Shown: positions 33,993-42,279, counted from the stretch's first letter. The stretch is DNA of 42,549 bases from Phocaeicola_A sp963652075 (GCA_963652075.1 CAVJRQ010000049.1:1-42549); one strand, 5' to 3'. Translations and numbers: made by a program. The notes: generated from the sequence alone by a model not told the origin.

Positions 33993-34070
33993 CCCTTGCT
34001 GACGCTGCTCAGCATACGGGACAATAAGGCGATGGCTCATTCCCCTTTCTTTCGGGGAATGAGCCATCGC
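33993..34070. terminator. Bidirectional terminator-like hairpins between convergent genes
   Basis: A perfect 17-bp stem (34029-34045 with 34054-34070) around an 8-base loop lies between the plus-strand lipoprotein and the minus-strand nitroreductase. Ahead of it is a smaller hairpin, TGCTGA (33997-34002) with TCAGCA (34009-34014), flanked by CCC/GGG. There is no clear U-run on either side. It may block readthrough from both directions. Confidence 0.65.
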
Positions 34071-34090
34071 TCTGTGATAACGGGAGGGCA

Positions 34091-34154
34091 TTGAAGCGAA
34101 TCAAATCCGCTCCAACACCGTTTGGATGAGCCGAGGCCTCTCGGCCTTGTAGTC
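34091..34154. repeat. Detached copy of the udp gene 3' end (direct repeat A)
   Basis: These 64 bases match 36633-36696 at 63 positions (difference at 34138). On the minus strand they encode the last 17 residues or so of uridine phosphorylase (DYKAE-x-PRLIQTVLERI) and the stop codon, plus 10 downstream bases. The match stops abruptly at both ends. The two copies are in the same orientation and 2542 bp apart, and they flank the nitroreductase and FMN/4Fe-4S genes exactly. This looks like a scar of insertion or duplication at the udp 3' end. Confidence 0.92.
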
Positions 34155-34192
34155 GAACTTCTCGAAGCACGCCGGTGACCCAGCGTGGCTCG

Positions 34193-35395
34193 TTACTTTC
34201 TCATTGCCTTCACCACTTTTCCCATATACATTGAGTGGATGCCGGCAGGGAAGTTGGAATACAGCTTCTTAGGCATCTCACCGAAACCCTTAGGGTCGAA
34301 TGGAACATGGTAGATCATCTCGCACTCGAAGACGGTCTTGGCTTCCTCGAAGTAAGGAGTGCCGTGCTCCGTGTATCGTGTATGCAAGCCCAACGCCTTA
34401 GCCTTGTCGCCGTCACGACCGCTGTGAGTCCCCATATACTGGAGGATGTCCTTGTGGGCTTCGTCAAACTCCATCACGGTGAAGTACTTCGCCTTCTCCA
34501 TATACTTGAAGGTGTATCTGCCCGGTGCCACATAGACGGTCATCAGCGACATGCCTTTCTCCCAGATGTTGCCGAGGGCACCCCATCCGATGGTCATCTC
34601 GTTGTGGTCTGTCTTGTCGCCAACGGCAAGCAGAAGCCCCTTGCCCTTGAAATAGGTGAAGGGATTGCCGTGGAAATCGGTGGTTACGTCAAACTCCTCG
34701 AAGTCCTTCTTGCCGGTCGACTCGGAGATTTCAGACGCGTCAGACGCTGTCCCCTCCTTTCCTCCAAACATCTCGTATGACACATTCTCGGGTTTCCACT
34801 TGTTCTTGGGCGTAGTCTCGCCCTTGGGATAACCTATCACGATGGTAGAGAACGGGATGATATGGTCGGGAAGGTGGAGCAAGGCAGAGATGGCTTCGCA
34901 TCGCTTCGGGTCGGGATAAGTGCCCGTCCATACGGCTCCCAGTCCCATGCCATGCGCCTGAAGGAGGATGTTCTCGGTGGAGGCAGAGGCATCCTGGCTC
35001 CAGAACTCGCGCACCAAGTCGGGCTTCTCATGGGTCATGTCGCCACACACCACGATGGCCAGCGGAGCGTCCTTTGCCATGCGGGCATTGGGGGTTACCT
35101 CGGCTATCTTCTCCAGCGTGGCCTTGTCTTTCACTACCACGAAGTGCCAGGGCTGCATATTCACGGCAGAGGGAGCCGCCATACCGGCGTGCAGGAGCTT
35201 TTCTATTTTCTCGTCCTCCACGGGTTTGTCGAGGTAGGCACGCACTGATGTGCGGGTCATGATGTTCTGATACACGATGTCGGTGGAATCTTCGTTACCC
35301 TTTGCCGGCTTGGTGGTACCGCTCATCGCCCATCTTACGCAAACCACGACGAGGGCTATTGCCAATACGATATTCAGTAATGTTGCTGGTTTCAT
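34193..35395 (-). CDS. Membrane-anchored nitroreductase fused to a flavin-reductase-like domain
   Basis: A 400-residue two-domain flavoprotein. An uncleaved-looking signal anchor (about 5-25) should place the rest outside the cytoplasm. Residues 40-210 are a nitroreductase-family domain (MTRTSVRAYLDKPVE, APSAVNMQPWHFVVV, HGMGLGAVWTGTYPD, VIGYPKGE). After a Ser/Glu-rich linker, about 235-400 resemble a flavin reductase or flavoredoxin split barrel (NPFTYFKGKGLLLAVGD, TIGWGALGNIWEKG). It lies 50 bases after the FMN-binding/4Fe-4S gene. The two probably form an electron-transfer chain: the membrane protein delivers electrons and this protein reduces an external substrate. That coupling is inference, and the acceptor is unknown. 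Confidence 0.85.
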   Translation of the reverse strand: MKPATLLNIVLAIALVVVCVRWAMSGTTKPAKGNEDSTDIVYQNIMTRTSVRAYLDKPVEDEKIEKLLHAGMAAPSAVNMQPWHFVVVKDKATLEKIAEVTPNARMAKDAPLAIVVCGDMTHEKPDLVREFWSQDASASTENILLQAHGMGLGAVWTGTYPDPKRCEAISALLHLPDHIIPFSTIVIGYPKGETTPKNKWKPENVSYEMFGGKEGTASDASEISESTGKKDFEEFDVTTDFHGNPFTYFKGKGLLLAVGDKTDHNEMTIGWGALGNIWEKGMSLMTVYVAPGRYTFKYMEKAKYFTVMEFDEAHKDILQYMGTHSGRDGDKAKALGLHTRYTEHGTPYFEEAKTVFECEMIYHVPFDPKGFGEMPKKLYSNFPAGIHSMYMGKVVKAMRK

Positions 35396-35445
35396 AATTT
35401 CTGTTACCTTTTATTTGTTGCGATATAAACGTTACGATAAAAAAC

Positions 35446-36555
35446 TTACTTGGATGCCTGGCTCAGCTTGAGGAGGCTGCCCATCGGACAGACGAAGCGG
35501 CAATAGGGTCTTGTCACGATGAACGACAAGAGCACGAAGACCGTCGCCAAGGCGATAACCACCCATGACGCCGACTGGAAGATGAAGGCCGAGAACGGCT
35601 CATAGTCTACCCAGTCGCTCCATACGCCAGTCCAGATGCAGAGCATCAGCAATGCCCACAGTACTTGACGGAAGATGTCAAGACGGTGGACGGTCTTGTG
35701 GCTCATCCTAACTTTGTATTTTAGGCTCTGTCCTACGACCTGTTGCAGCGAGCCGAAGGGACAGACGTGGGTGCAATAATAGGTCTTCTTGCCGAGCAGC
35801 GGATAGACGAAAGCCGTAACGAGCATGACGAGGGGGACTAACAAGGCAAGCACGTTGATTCCGTTCGCCATGTATCCCAACAACGATGTGTACGACAGAA
35901 ACGCTCCGCACCAAAAGCCTAAGACAATAACGTTGAGCGCCAGTTGGCAGAGGCGGTATGTCTTGTTCTTGACGAAGAGCGGAAGGATGGCTGCCATCAG
36001 TACGACGATGAGTCCCATGATGTTCTTGGCCGATGGGTCGAAGGCGGTTAGGACACTGGTGTCTCTAAGGTTCGTGTTGTCGGTGTCATTGCCGTCGACA
36101 ACCGCTTTATGCTTTGCGTACGTCAGTCCGCGTTGCACATTGCCTATGATGGCTTTGGAGGAGAACGTTGCTCCCGATACACCGTTCACGTGGAGAGCAA
36201 GGGCATCGTCCACCGTCTTGCCGTTCCATTTGTCGAGGATGGCTACCGCCTCGTTGAAGAACTCCGGCGTTTCGGTGTTGGCAAGAGCCTTCACCTGTAC
36301 TACCTTCCCGTCCTTGAGCGAGATTTCGAGCGGCACTTTGCCGGTGTAGCCAGTGATGTCCGCACCAAGAGCCGTCGTGTTGATGATTACTGTGCCGTCG
36401 GGGAGAGTACGTAGCGTGTCGTTCCCTGCAGACATCTCTGTCGGGCTTGCACCCGTCAGCTCATGCCCCCACCAACTGCCGTACTTTACCATAGCGAGGG
36501 AGGCGACAATCAGGAGGCAGACCACGAGGCTACATAATTGATGTAATTTGTTCAT
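35446..36555 (-). CDS. Membrane protein with FMN-binding domain and 4Fe-4S motifs
   Basis: A 369-residue membrane redox protein. An N-terminal anchor (9-25) leads into an exported FMN-binding domain (about 55-150) with the flavin attachment text SGAT (Thr130), where ApbE would attach FMN. The usual Asp six residues before the Thr is Asn124 here, which could weaken flavinylation. Then come about five membrane helices (180-347) with two C-x3-C-P motifs of the Fer4_5 type (Cys261/265 and Cys352/356). The layout recalls NosR, RnfG/NqrC and other transmembrane electron carriers. It sits first in a two-gene unit with the anchored nitroreductase, pointing to electron export to that enzyme. Confidence 0.87.
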   Translation of the reverse strand: MNKLHQLCSLVVCLLIVASLAMVKYGSWWGHELTGASPTEMSAGNDTLRTLPDGTVIINTTALGADITGYTGKVPLEISLKDGKVVQVKALANTETPEFFNEAVAILDKWNGKTVDDALALHVNGVSGATFSSKAIIGNVQRGLTYAKHKAVVDGNDTDNTNLRDTSVLTAFDPSAKNIMGLIVVLMAAILPLFVKNKTYRLCQLALNVIVLGFWCGAFLSYTSLLGYMANGINVLALLVPLVMLVTAFVYPLLGKKTYYCTHVCPFGSLQQVVGQSLKYKVRMSHKTVHRLDIFRQVLWALLMLCIWTGVWSDWVDYEPFSAFIFQSASWVVIALATVFVLLSFIVTRPYCRFVCPMGSLLKLSQASK

Positions 36556-36589
36556 TGTCTTTTGTGTTCAGTTTGTATTTTCCTTAAGT

Positions 36590-36615
36590 GGCGGCGATGC
36601 ACACGCACCGCCGCC
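36590..36615. other. GC-rich hairpin downstream of udp
   Basis: GGCGGCG (36590-36596) pairs with CGCCGCC (36609-36615) around a 12-base loop, between udp and the FMN/4Fe-4S gene and just outside repeat copy B. No U-run follows on the minus strand. It may help end udp transcription. Confidence 0.4.
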
Positions 36616-36632
36616 TATGGCGTATTTGGCCT

Positions 36633-36696
36633 TTGAAGCGAATCAAATCCGCTCCAACACCGTTTGGATGAGCCGAGGCATCTCGGCCTTGTAGTC
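36633..36696. repeat. udp gene 3' end, direct repeat B
   Basis: The partner of the 64-bp repeat at 34091-34154 (63 of 64 identical). This copy is continuous with the intact uridine phosphorylase gene. The flanks on both sides differ from those of copy A. Confidence 0.92.
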
Positions 36697-37521
36697 TATG
36701 TCCATGTTCTGAGCCAGACGATTGGCAATGACCATGCATACGGAAGTGCCCTTGTGACCCATCAGACGGCTCATGCCGGCAAGGGCGGAGCTCTCCATCT
36801 CATAGTTGGTGATGCGGAGGCCGTTGTACTCGAAGGACTCAATCTTCTCGTTCTGCCGAGGGTCGGCAAGGGGGACACGCAACACGCGGCCTTGCGGGCC
36901 GAAGAAACCGTTGGCGGAGATGGTCACGCCACACACCATCTCGCTGCCTGCGATGCGTCGCGTCAGCTCGGGGTCGGCATCGACGACGTAGGGATGCGCC
37001 GTACCGACATTGCCCGTCCAACCCATGTGGCGGACGAAAGCCTCCTCGAAGGCGAGGTCGCACACCTCGTCCCGTCCGGCATAGAAGTTGAGCAAGCCGT
37101 CGAAACCTATCGATTTCTCCGAACAGATGAATGTGCCCGTGGGCGTGTAGGGCTGCAAGCCACCGCAAGTGCCGATGCGTACCAGTTCCAGCTGACGGAA
37201 CGTGTCGCGCTCGCAGCGCGTGCCGAAGTCGATGTTGGCAAGCGCGTCCAGCTCGTTGATGACGATGTCGATGTTGTCACAACCCATGCCGGTGGACATT
37301 GCCGTGACGCGTTTCCCCTTGTAAACGCCCGTGATGATGCGGAACTCCCGGTTCGACACGTCGCACTCGGTGGACTCAAAGAACTGCGCCACCATGGGCA
37401 CGCGACCCGGGTCGCCCACCAGAATCACCTTGTCTGCCAACTGCTCCGGCCGGAGATGGAGGTGGTAAACGGAACCGTCCTTGTTGATAATCAGCTCCGA
37501 TTCTTCAAAATGTCTTTTCAT
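36643..37521 (-). CDS. udp: Uridine phosphorylase (nucleoside phosphorylase family)
   Basis: It splits uridine with phosphate to uracil and ribose 1-phosphate in pyrimidine salvage. The 292-residue protein has the phosphate-binding loop LVGDPGRVPMVAQFF (about 34-48), the TGMGCDNIDIVINELDAL segment, RIGTCGGLQPYTPTGTFI, and the nucleoside-binding NYEMESSALAGMSRLMGH. Length and motifs fit family members annotated as uridine phosphorylase; another nucleoside cannot be excluded. Its last 17 or so codons are duplicated 2.5 kb away at 34091-34154. Upstream, a long hairpin separates it from floA. Confidence 0.92.
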   Translation of the reverse strand: MKRHFEESELIINKDGSVYHLHLRPEQLADKVILVGDPGRVPMVAQFFESTECDVSNREFRIITGVYKGKRVTAMSTGMGCDNIDIVINELDALANIDFGTRCERDTFRQLELVRIGTCGGLQPYTPTGTFICSEKSIGFDGLLNFYAGRDEVCDLAFEEAFVRHMGWTGNVGTAHPYVVDADPELTRRIAGSEMVCGVTISANGFFGPQGRVLRVPLADPRQNEKIESFEYNGLRITNYEMESSALAGMSRLMGHKGTSVCMVIANRLAQNMDIDYKAEMPRLIQTVLERI

Positions 37522-37560
37522 GTGATAGATGCTTTATGCGGAAAGGAACGCCTCCCGAAG

Positions 37561-37631
37561 AAAAGAGTCCTGAACCCCTCCGTGCCTCTCTGCGACAATC
37601 GCGGCAGCCTTCAGCGGTTCAAGACTCTTTT
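37561..37631 (-). terminator. Long hairpin between floA and udp
   Basis: Positions 37561-37576 pair with 37616-37631 over 16 bp, fully paired in the minus-strand RNA with one G-U wobble. The 39-base loop can fold further. It begins about 45 bases after the floA stop and ends in a U-rich stretch (CTCTTTTCTTC), so it likely terminates nfeD-floA transcription before udp. Confidence 0.65.
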
Positions 37632-37675
37632 CCGCGTCAAGGATTGACTCCTTTCACGGGTTTGTTGTAAGGTAA

Positions 37676-38671
37676 TTACTTCAGCGGTTCCATTGATGAA
37701 GGACGCTCAGGGCGCGCGATGCTGTCCCGCATGCTCGTGTCGGCCTGAATGTTCTTTATCCGATAGTAGTCCATGATGCCCAGGTTTCCGCTGCGGAAAG
37801 CGTCGGCTATAGCCTTTGGCACTTCAGCCTCGGCTTGGATTACGTTGGCGCGAGCCTCTTCCGCTTTCGCCTTCATCTCCTGCTCGCTGGCGACGGCCAT
37901 GGCACGGCGCTCCTCGGCTTTCGCCTGAGCGATGTTCTTGTCCGCGTTGGCCTGGTCAATCTGCAGGGCGGCACCGATGTTCTTGCCTATGTCGATGTCG
38001 GCGATGTCGATGGATAGAATCTCGAAGGCCGTTCCTGCATCGAGACCTTTACGCAGTACCAGCTTGGAGATGGAATCGGGATTCTCCAGCACGGACTTGT
38101 GGTTTTCGGACGATCCGATAGACGAGACGATGCCTTCGCCTACACGGGCCAGCACGGTGTCCTCACCGGCACCTCCCACCAACTGGCGGATGTTGGCGCG
38201 TACGGTGACGCGGGCTTTCGCTATCAGCTGGATACCGTCCTTGGCAACGGCTGTCACGGGCGGCGTGTCGATGACTTTCGGGTTGACGGACATCTGTACG
38301 GCTTCGAACACGTCACGTCCGGCAAGGTCGATGGCTGTGGCCATCTGGAACGACAGCTCAATGTTGGCTTTCGAGGCCGACACCAAAGCGTGTACCACCT
38401 TCTCCACATGACCGCCTGCCAAGTAGTGCGCTTCCAGTTCGTCGCGCGTGATGTTCTTCAGACCTGCCTTGTGGGCTTCTATCAAGGCTTGTACGATTAC
38501 GTAGGGCGGCACATTACGGATGCGCATCAGGAAGAGCTGCATGAGTGAAATGTAAACACCCGAAACTTTGGCGGAGAGCCAAAGGATAAATGGCACATAG
38601 TGGAAGACGAGAGACACCAGAACGATGATTCCCACTACCAGTATGATTGTCAGATAAAATGAACCAAACAT
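37676..38671 (-). CDS. floA: Flotillin-like protein FloA
   Basis: A 331-residue membrane-associated scaffold of the bacterial flotillin (UPF0365) family, thought to organise membrane microdomains. An N-terminal hydrophobic hairpin (about 5-50) is followed by a short amphipathic part, a PHB/SPFH-like domain (about 60-230, FEAVQMSVNPKVIDTPPVTA, LVGGAGEDTVLARVGEGIVS) and an Ala/Glu-rich coiled coil (about 240-300, QANADKNIAQAKAEERRAMA). It follows nfeD by 23 bases; NfeD-FloA pairing is common in bacteria and supports both calls. Confidence 0.95.
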   Translation of the reverse strand: MFGSFYLTIILVVGIIVLVSLVFHYVPFILWLSAKVSGVYISLMQLFLMRIRNVPPYVIVQALIEAHKAGLKNITRDELEAHYLAGGHVEKVVHALVSASKANIELSFQMATAIDLAGRDVFEAVQMSVNPKVIDTPPVTAVAKDGIQLIAKARVTVRANIRQLVGGAGEDTVLARVGEGIVSSIGSSENHKSVLENPDSISKLVLRKGLDAGTAFEILSIDIADIDIGKNIGAALQIDQANADKNIAQAKAEERRAMAVASEQEMKAKAEEARANVIQAEAEVPKAIADAFRSGNLGIMDYYRIKNIQADTSMRDSIARPERPSSMEPLK

Positions 38672-38694
38672 GATTTTAGGGGTTTTAGTTAGTA

Positions 38695-39177
38695 TTAAAG
38701 ATAATTCTCAGTTTGTTTGGGACGCACTAGGATGATGCCCTCTTGGATGCGCTCTACCACGATGGGCGTGCGCTCGTCAATGAACCCTCCGGCGGATTTC
38801 ACCTCGATGATGTTGCCGTTGAGCTCGGCGTTGCCTATCAGCGCGAGGCGTGTGATGGCAATGCCTTCGTCGCCGGGCTTCACGGCCGACTGTTCCGGTG
38901 TGCCCACCGTGGAGTCGATGTCCTTGTGCAAAGCCAGCCGGTCGATGGACTTCGACTTTATGAACCAGATGAAGACGAGCAGATAGGCCGCTACGGAGAT
39001 GAGCAGGGTGACGAATCCGCCTGTCACGCCCAGGTGCGTAAAGGCGTAGTAGTTGACAAAGATGAGGCAGCCGGCCGAGGCGATACCTGCCAAACTCAGT
39101 CCGGGAATGAGGAACACTTCGGCAATGAAGAGCAACAGTCCCGCCGCAATGGTTGCAATGACGACAATCAAATCCAT
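38695..39177 (-). CDS. NfeD-like membrane protein (short form)
   Basis: A 160-residue protein with three or four membrane helices in the first 75 residues (IATIAAGLLLFIAEVFLIPG, FVTLLISVAAYLLVFIWF) and a C-terminal OB-fold domain (about 85-155, KPGDEGIAITRLALIGNAEL). It lacks the ClpP-like protease domain of long NfeD proteins. Short NfeD proteins act with flotillins in the membrane, and the floA gene follows 23 bases downstream. A consensus -7 box lies 68 bases upstream. Confidence 0.92.
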   Translation of the reverse strand: MDLIVVIATIAAGLLLFIAEVFLIPGLSLAGIASAGCLIFVNYYAFTHLGVTGGFVTLLISVAAYLLVFIWFIKSKSIDRLALHKDIDSTVGTPEQSAVKPGDEGIAITRLALIGNAELNGNIIEVKSAGGFIDERTPIVVERIQEGIILVRPKQTENYL

Positions 39178-39244
39178 GGTTTGCTGTTTATTAGTGTAAC
39201 ACGAGACGGATGTCCGCTTTTCCCGCGCGCTCGTCCGTCTGTTG

Positions 39245-39252
39245 CAAATATA
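39245..39252 (-). promoter_or_regulatory. Candidate -7 box for nfeD-floA
   Basis: The minus strand reads TATATTTG, a full match to TAnnTTTG, 68 bases before the nfeD start. No clear -33 element. Confidence 0.5.
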
Positions 39253-39273
39253 GGGAAACTTTTCTTGGAAAAG

Positions 39274-40698
39274 CTATTTTGAGATGAAAATCTTTTCCGT
39301 GTTGCGAATCTCCTTCTTTAGCTGAGCCTGTTGACCCAGCATTGCCTCCAACTTCTTCTCGCTCTTCAGCAACTCTGCCGAGAGGGCCTTGCGCATGGCC
39401 GGTTGGCTTTTGTGATAGAGGTCACGCTTGTTTTCCAATGTCTTTTCGAGTGTATGCAGCTCTTTCTCTCCTGCCCTCCATCGCTCGAACAGTTGGCGCG
39501 CCTTGGTGGAGCGGAACTCCTTCAGACTGTAGTAGGTCATGTTGTCGTCAATCACGAACTCGAACTCGTGCTTGGGCTCTGTCCGCTCCGGCTGTTCGGA
39601 GATGCCGTTGAGCCGCTCACGGGCTTCCGCCACAACCGATTCGTCGCTCCATGTGTCGGCGATTCGTCGCAACATGGCGGCCTTGCGCACCACCTCCTCG
39701 TCCGTGTTCTCGTAGTTGTAGGTGAGACGCGATTCGTTGGGCACGAACACGTAGACGCAAACCTTGTCCTCCGGTTGGTAACGGTCGGAGGTAAACCACC
39801 CGAGGTTGTTGTATTCGTCGATGACGTACATGTAGTCGTTGGCGGGCGAGTTGAACGGCATGCCCACGTTCTCCGGTCGCAGATAGCGGTTTGTCTCCTG
39901 GTTGTAACGGGTGACGAAGATATCGTATCCGCCAAGTGATTCCTCCCCGTCAGCGGCGTAGTAGAGTGTCATCCCGTCTGCCAACACAAACGGAAAGTTC
40001 TTGTTGCCCGTCTCGTCCAGTCCTTGCAACTGGTAGGCTTCGCCCCATCCGTCGCCCAGGCGGTCCTTGGCAAAGAGGGAGACTGTGTCGTTGACGGTCT
40101 TCGCAAAGTAGATTTTGTTCTTCAGCTCCGTCTCGAAAACCGTGCAGCCAGCCTCCTCCTCACTCTGGAAAAAGGTGTTGTAGAAGTCAATGCGTCCGGA
40201 TTCTTTTCCGATTTTGTAAGCATTCAGGAAACGGGCTTTATCCACCACGAAACTGTCCACCACGGTCACCTGTTCCGTGCCTTTCAGCATGCGTCCGGCC
40301 TTTCGCGTGTATTCCATTAGTCGGTCAGCCTCGCTCGTGTCGGCGTTTTTCTTCTTCGCCATCAGCTCCCCGTACGACTCTAAGTTCTCCGTCGCCTCCT
40401 CGTAGCGGTATTGATCGGTCTGTAGCTTGGCCAGATAGAGGTAAGCGTTGATTACCTTGCGGTCGGCGGCTTTCTGCAGGTATGTCTCGGAGGTCTGTTT
40501 CTCGTCCGTCTCGTAGCAGCACGCCCCGTACCAGAAGTTATAGAAAGCGTTGCTCGGACTCTGCTTTACCAACTTCTTGAATACCGGCTTGGCACGCTCG
40601 AAATCACCGTTCTGAAACCACTGTTTCGCTTGGTTTAGCGTCTGTGCGTTGGCCCATCCGCAGAGTAATATCAATAGGATAGAGAAGTATTTTTTCAT
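39274..40698 (-). CDS. Exported TPR and PD40-repeat protein with C-terminal coiled coil
   Basis: A 474-residue protein of unknown function. I chose ATG 40698 (MKKYFS) because it gives a signal peptide ending at ANA-Q; the longer frame from 40755 adds implausible residues and crosses the promoter. Residues 20-110 are TPR-like (QAKQWFQNGDFERAKPVF, LYLAKLQTDQYRYEEATENL). Residues 190-330 hold WD40-like PD40 strands (LADGMTLYYAADGEESLGGY, DYMYVIDEYNNLGWFTSDR). The last 70 are a charged coiled coil. The TPR+PD40 order recalls envelope and type IX secretion proteins such as PorE, but the OmpA domain is absent. It shares no obvious operon with its neighbours. Confidence 0.82.
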   Translation of the reverse strand: MKKYFSILLILLCGWANAQTLNQAKQWFQNGDFERAKPVFKKLVKQSPSNAFYNFWYGACCYETDEKQTSETYLQKAADRKVINAYLYLAKLQTDQYRYEEATENLESYGELMAKKKNADTSEADRLMEYTRKAGRMLKGTEQVTVVDSFVVDKARFLNAYKIGKESGRIDFYNTFFQSEEEAGCTVFETELKNKIYFAKTVNDTVSLFAKDRLGDGWGEAYQLQGLDETGNKNFPFVLADGMTLYYAADGEESLGGYDIFVTRYNQETNRYLRPENVGMPFNSPANDYMYVIDEYNNLGWFTSDRYQPEDKVCVYVFVPNESRLTYNYENTDEEVVRKAAMLRRIADTWSDESVVAEARERLNGISEQPERTEPKHEFEFVIDDNMTYYSLKEFRSTKARQLFERWRAGEKELHTLEKTLENKRDLYHKSQPAMRKALSAELLKSEKKLEAMLGQQAQLKKEIRNTEKIFISK

Positions 40699-40733
40699 GA
40701 TTCCGTTCTTCAGCTTGTCAAAGTTTACGATGT

Positions 40734-40741
40734 CAAAAGTA
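40734..40741 (-). promoter_or_regulatory. Candidate -7 box for the TPR/PD40 gene
   Basis: The minus strand reads TACTTTTG, a full -7 match, 36 bases before the chosen ATG at 40698. The -33 element is not evident. Confidence 0.5.
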
Positions 40742-40833
40742 CAAAGAAAAACCATATGCGCTCTTTTGGGATAGATACTATTTGTTAATTGACCCGAAAT
40801 TTCTTTATTTTGCGCCCGATTTCAAAGGTGAGT

Positions 40834-41589
40834 ATGGCACAATTGACGGATGAAGAACGGTTGATTCAGCGGATAGAGAGGCGTTTCAACAAGGGTATGG
40901 TAGCGTATCGGCTGGTGGAAGACGGCGACCGGATACTGGTGGGACTCTCGGGAGGCAAGGACTCGTTGGCTCTGCTCCATCTGCTTGCCAAGCGGTCGCG
41001 CATCCTGAAACCCCGTTTTCAGGTCTATGCCGCGCACGTCGCCTTGACCAACATCCCCTATCAGTCCGATGACAGCTACCTGCGCCGGTTCGCCGAGGAG
41101 CGCAATGTTCCCTACGTGCGCTACGAAACCTCTTTCGATGCCTCTACCGACACGCGAAAATCGCCCTGTTTCCTCTGCTCGTGGAATCGCCGGAAGGCTC
41201 TCTTTACCGTAGCCAAGGAGTTGGGCTGCAACAAGATTGCATTGGGGCATCACATGGACGATATCCTGCAGACACTCCTCATGAACCTTACCTTTCAGGG
41301 AGCCTACGGCACGATGCCTCCCAAACTGGAGATGAAGAAATTCCAGATGACCATCATCCGTCCTCTCTGTCTTGTTCACGAGGCGGACTTGGTGGAGATG
41401 GCCGCCCAAATGCAGTTCCGCAAGCAACTGAAGAACTGTCCCTACGAGCACGACTCACACCGGTCGGACATGAAGGAGGTTCTTCAACGCCTCGAAGCCA
41501 TGAACCCGGAGGCGCGCTACAGTATGTGGGGTGCCCTGACGAACATTCAGACGGAACTCCTGCCTGCAGAAACAGAAAAGAAAAGGTAG
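40834..41589 (+). CDS. TtcA-like tRNA 2-thiocytidine synthetase
   Basis: A 251-residue PP-loop ATPase probably needed for 2-thiocytidine at tRNA position 32. The PP-loop is LVGLSGGKDSLALLHLL (about residues 37-53). A C-x-x-C pair in SPCFLCSWNRRKALF is followed by the GHHMDDILQTLLMNL text of the TtcA/TtuA family. Those Cys would hold a 4Fe-4S cluster. ATG 40834 gives the usual MAQLTDEERLIQRIERRFNK start; the in-frame 40789 start would add 15 unlikely residues. Transcription probably starts from a weak promoter near 40780-40812. The family is clear; exact target tRNA positions are inferred. Confidence 0.88.
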   Translation: MAQLTDEERLIQRIERRFNKGMVAYRLVEDGDRILVGLSGGKDSLALLHLLAKRSRILKPRFQVYAAHVALTNIPYQSDDSYLRRFAEERNVPYVRYETSFDASTDTRKSPCFLCSWNRRKALFTVAKELGCNKIALGHHMDDILQTLLMNLTFQGAYGTMPPKLEMKKFQMTIIRPLCLVHEADLVEMAAQMQFRKQLKNCPYEHDSHRSDMKEVLQRLEAMNPEARYSMWGALTNIQTELLPAETEKKR

Positions 41590-41648
41590 GCTTCCTTCAC
41601 CCGACAGGGTCGGAAGCCGTGCTTAAAAGGAACATAGATAGAAACGAA

Positions 41649-42017
41649 ATGAAAGCTTTGTACACAGTGTTGTTGTTGGTGGTTTCCAACATCTTCATGA
41701 CCTTCGCCTGGTATGGTCATCTCAAACTTCAGGAGATGAAAATCTCCTCCAACTGGCCGCTCTGGGGTGTCATTCTCTTCTCTTGGGGTATCGCTTTGGC
41801 CGAATACTCTTTCCAGGTACCCGCCAACCGCATCGGTTTCCAAGGCAACGGCGGACCGTTTAGCCTCATGCAGCTCAAGGTGACGCAGGAGGTCATCACC
41901 CTCATCGTCTTCACCCTCTTCACCACCGTTCTCTTCAAGGGCGAATCGCTCCACTGGAATCACCTCGCCGCTTTCGCCTGCTTAGTGTTGGCCGTCTACT
42001 TCGTCTTCCTAAAATAA
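41649..42017 (+). CDS. DUF486/DMT-family small membrane protein
   Basis: A 122-residue protein with four hydrophobic helices (about 3-20, 37-50, 80-95, 105-121), matching the length and text of DUF486 (WYGHLKLQE, GIALAEYSFQVPANRIGFQ, SLMQLKVTQEVITL). The family is related to small drug/metabolite transporters, but no substrate is known. I used the ATG at 41649, as a longer frame overlaps the TtcA gene. It follows that gene by 59 bases and ends just before a terminator. Confidence 0.9.
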   Translation: MKALYTVLLLVVSNIFMTFAWYGHLKLQEMKISSNWPLWGVILFSWGIALAEYSFQVPANRIGFQGNGGPFSLMQLKVTQEVITLIVFTLFTTVLFKGESLHWNHLAAFACLVLAVYFVFLK

Positions 42018-42045
42018 ACACATAGCGAGAATACAAATTTGGGCA

Positions 42046-42092
42046 AAGCGTAGCGAATGGCACTGAAACAATGTTCGTTACGCTTCGTTTTT
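42046..42092 (+). terminator. Intrinsic terminator after the DUF486 gene
   Basis: Positions 42046-42057 and 42074-42085 pair over 12 bp (one G-U) around a 16-base loop, followed by TCGTTTTT. It closes the ttcA-like/DUF486 unit. The next 190 bases hold no gene. Confidence 0.8.
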
Positions 42093-42251
42093 GTGTGGTA
42101 AGGAAGCAACTGAAAGCCACTTTACAGCCAAAAGAAGACAGAGTTCAGTTACCACCCCATTACTGCCGTAACGAATGAAAGTTTTCGGTTAACCGTTTCT
42201 ACTTCAATAATTTGCGTTATTTTGCTTATCTGCCGGTAACTCACTGTAACT

Positions 42252-42259
42252 TAATTTTG
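42252..42259 (+). promoter_or_regulatory. Candidate -7 box for the recombinase gene
   Basis: TAATTTTG matches TAnnTTTG, 20 bases before the ATG at 42280. The nearest upstream TTTG is 27 bp away, too far for the usual spacing. Confidence 0.4.
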
Positions 42260-42279
42260 TGACCAAAAAAAGAGTGAGT

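Noticed and set aside
41181..41648. Long fusion upstream of the DUF486 protein
   Set aside because: This part is an out-of-frame reading of the TtcA-like gene. The DUF486 protein has its own ATG at 41649.
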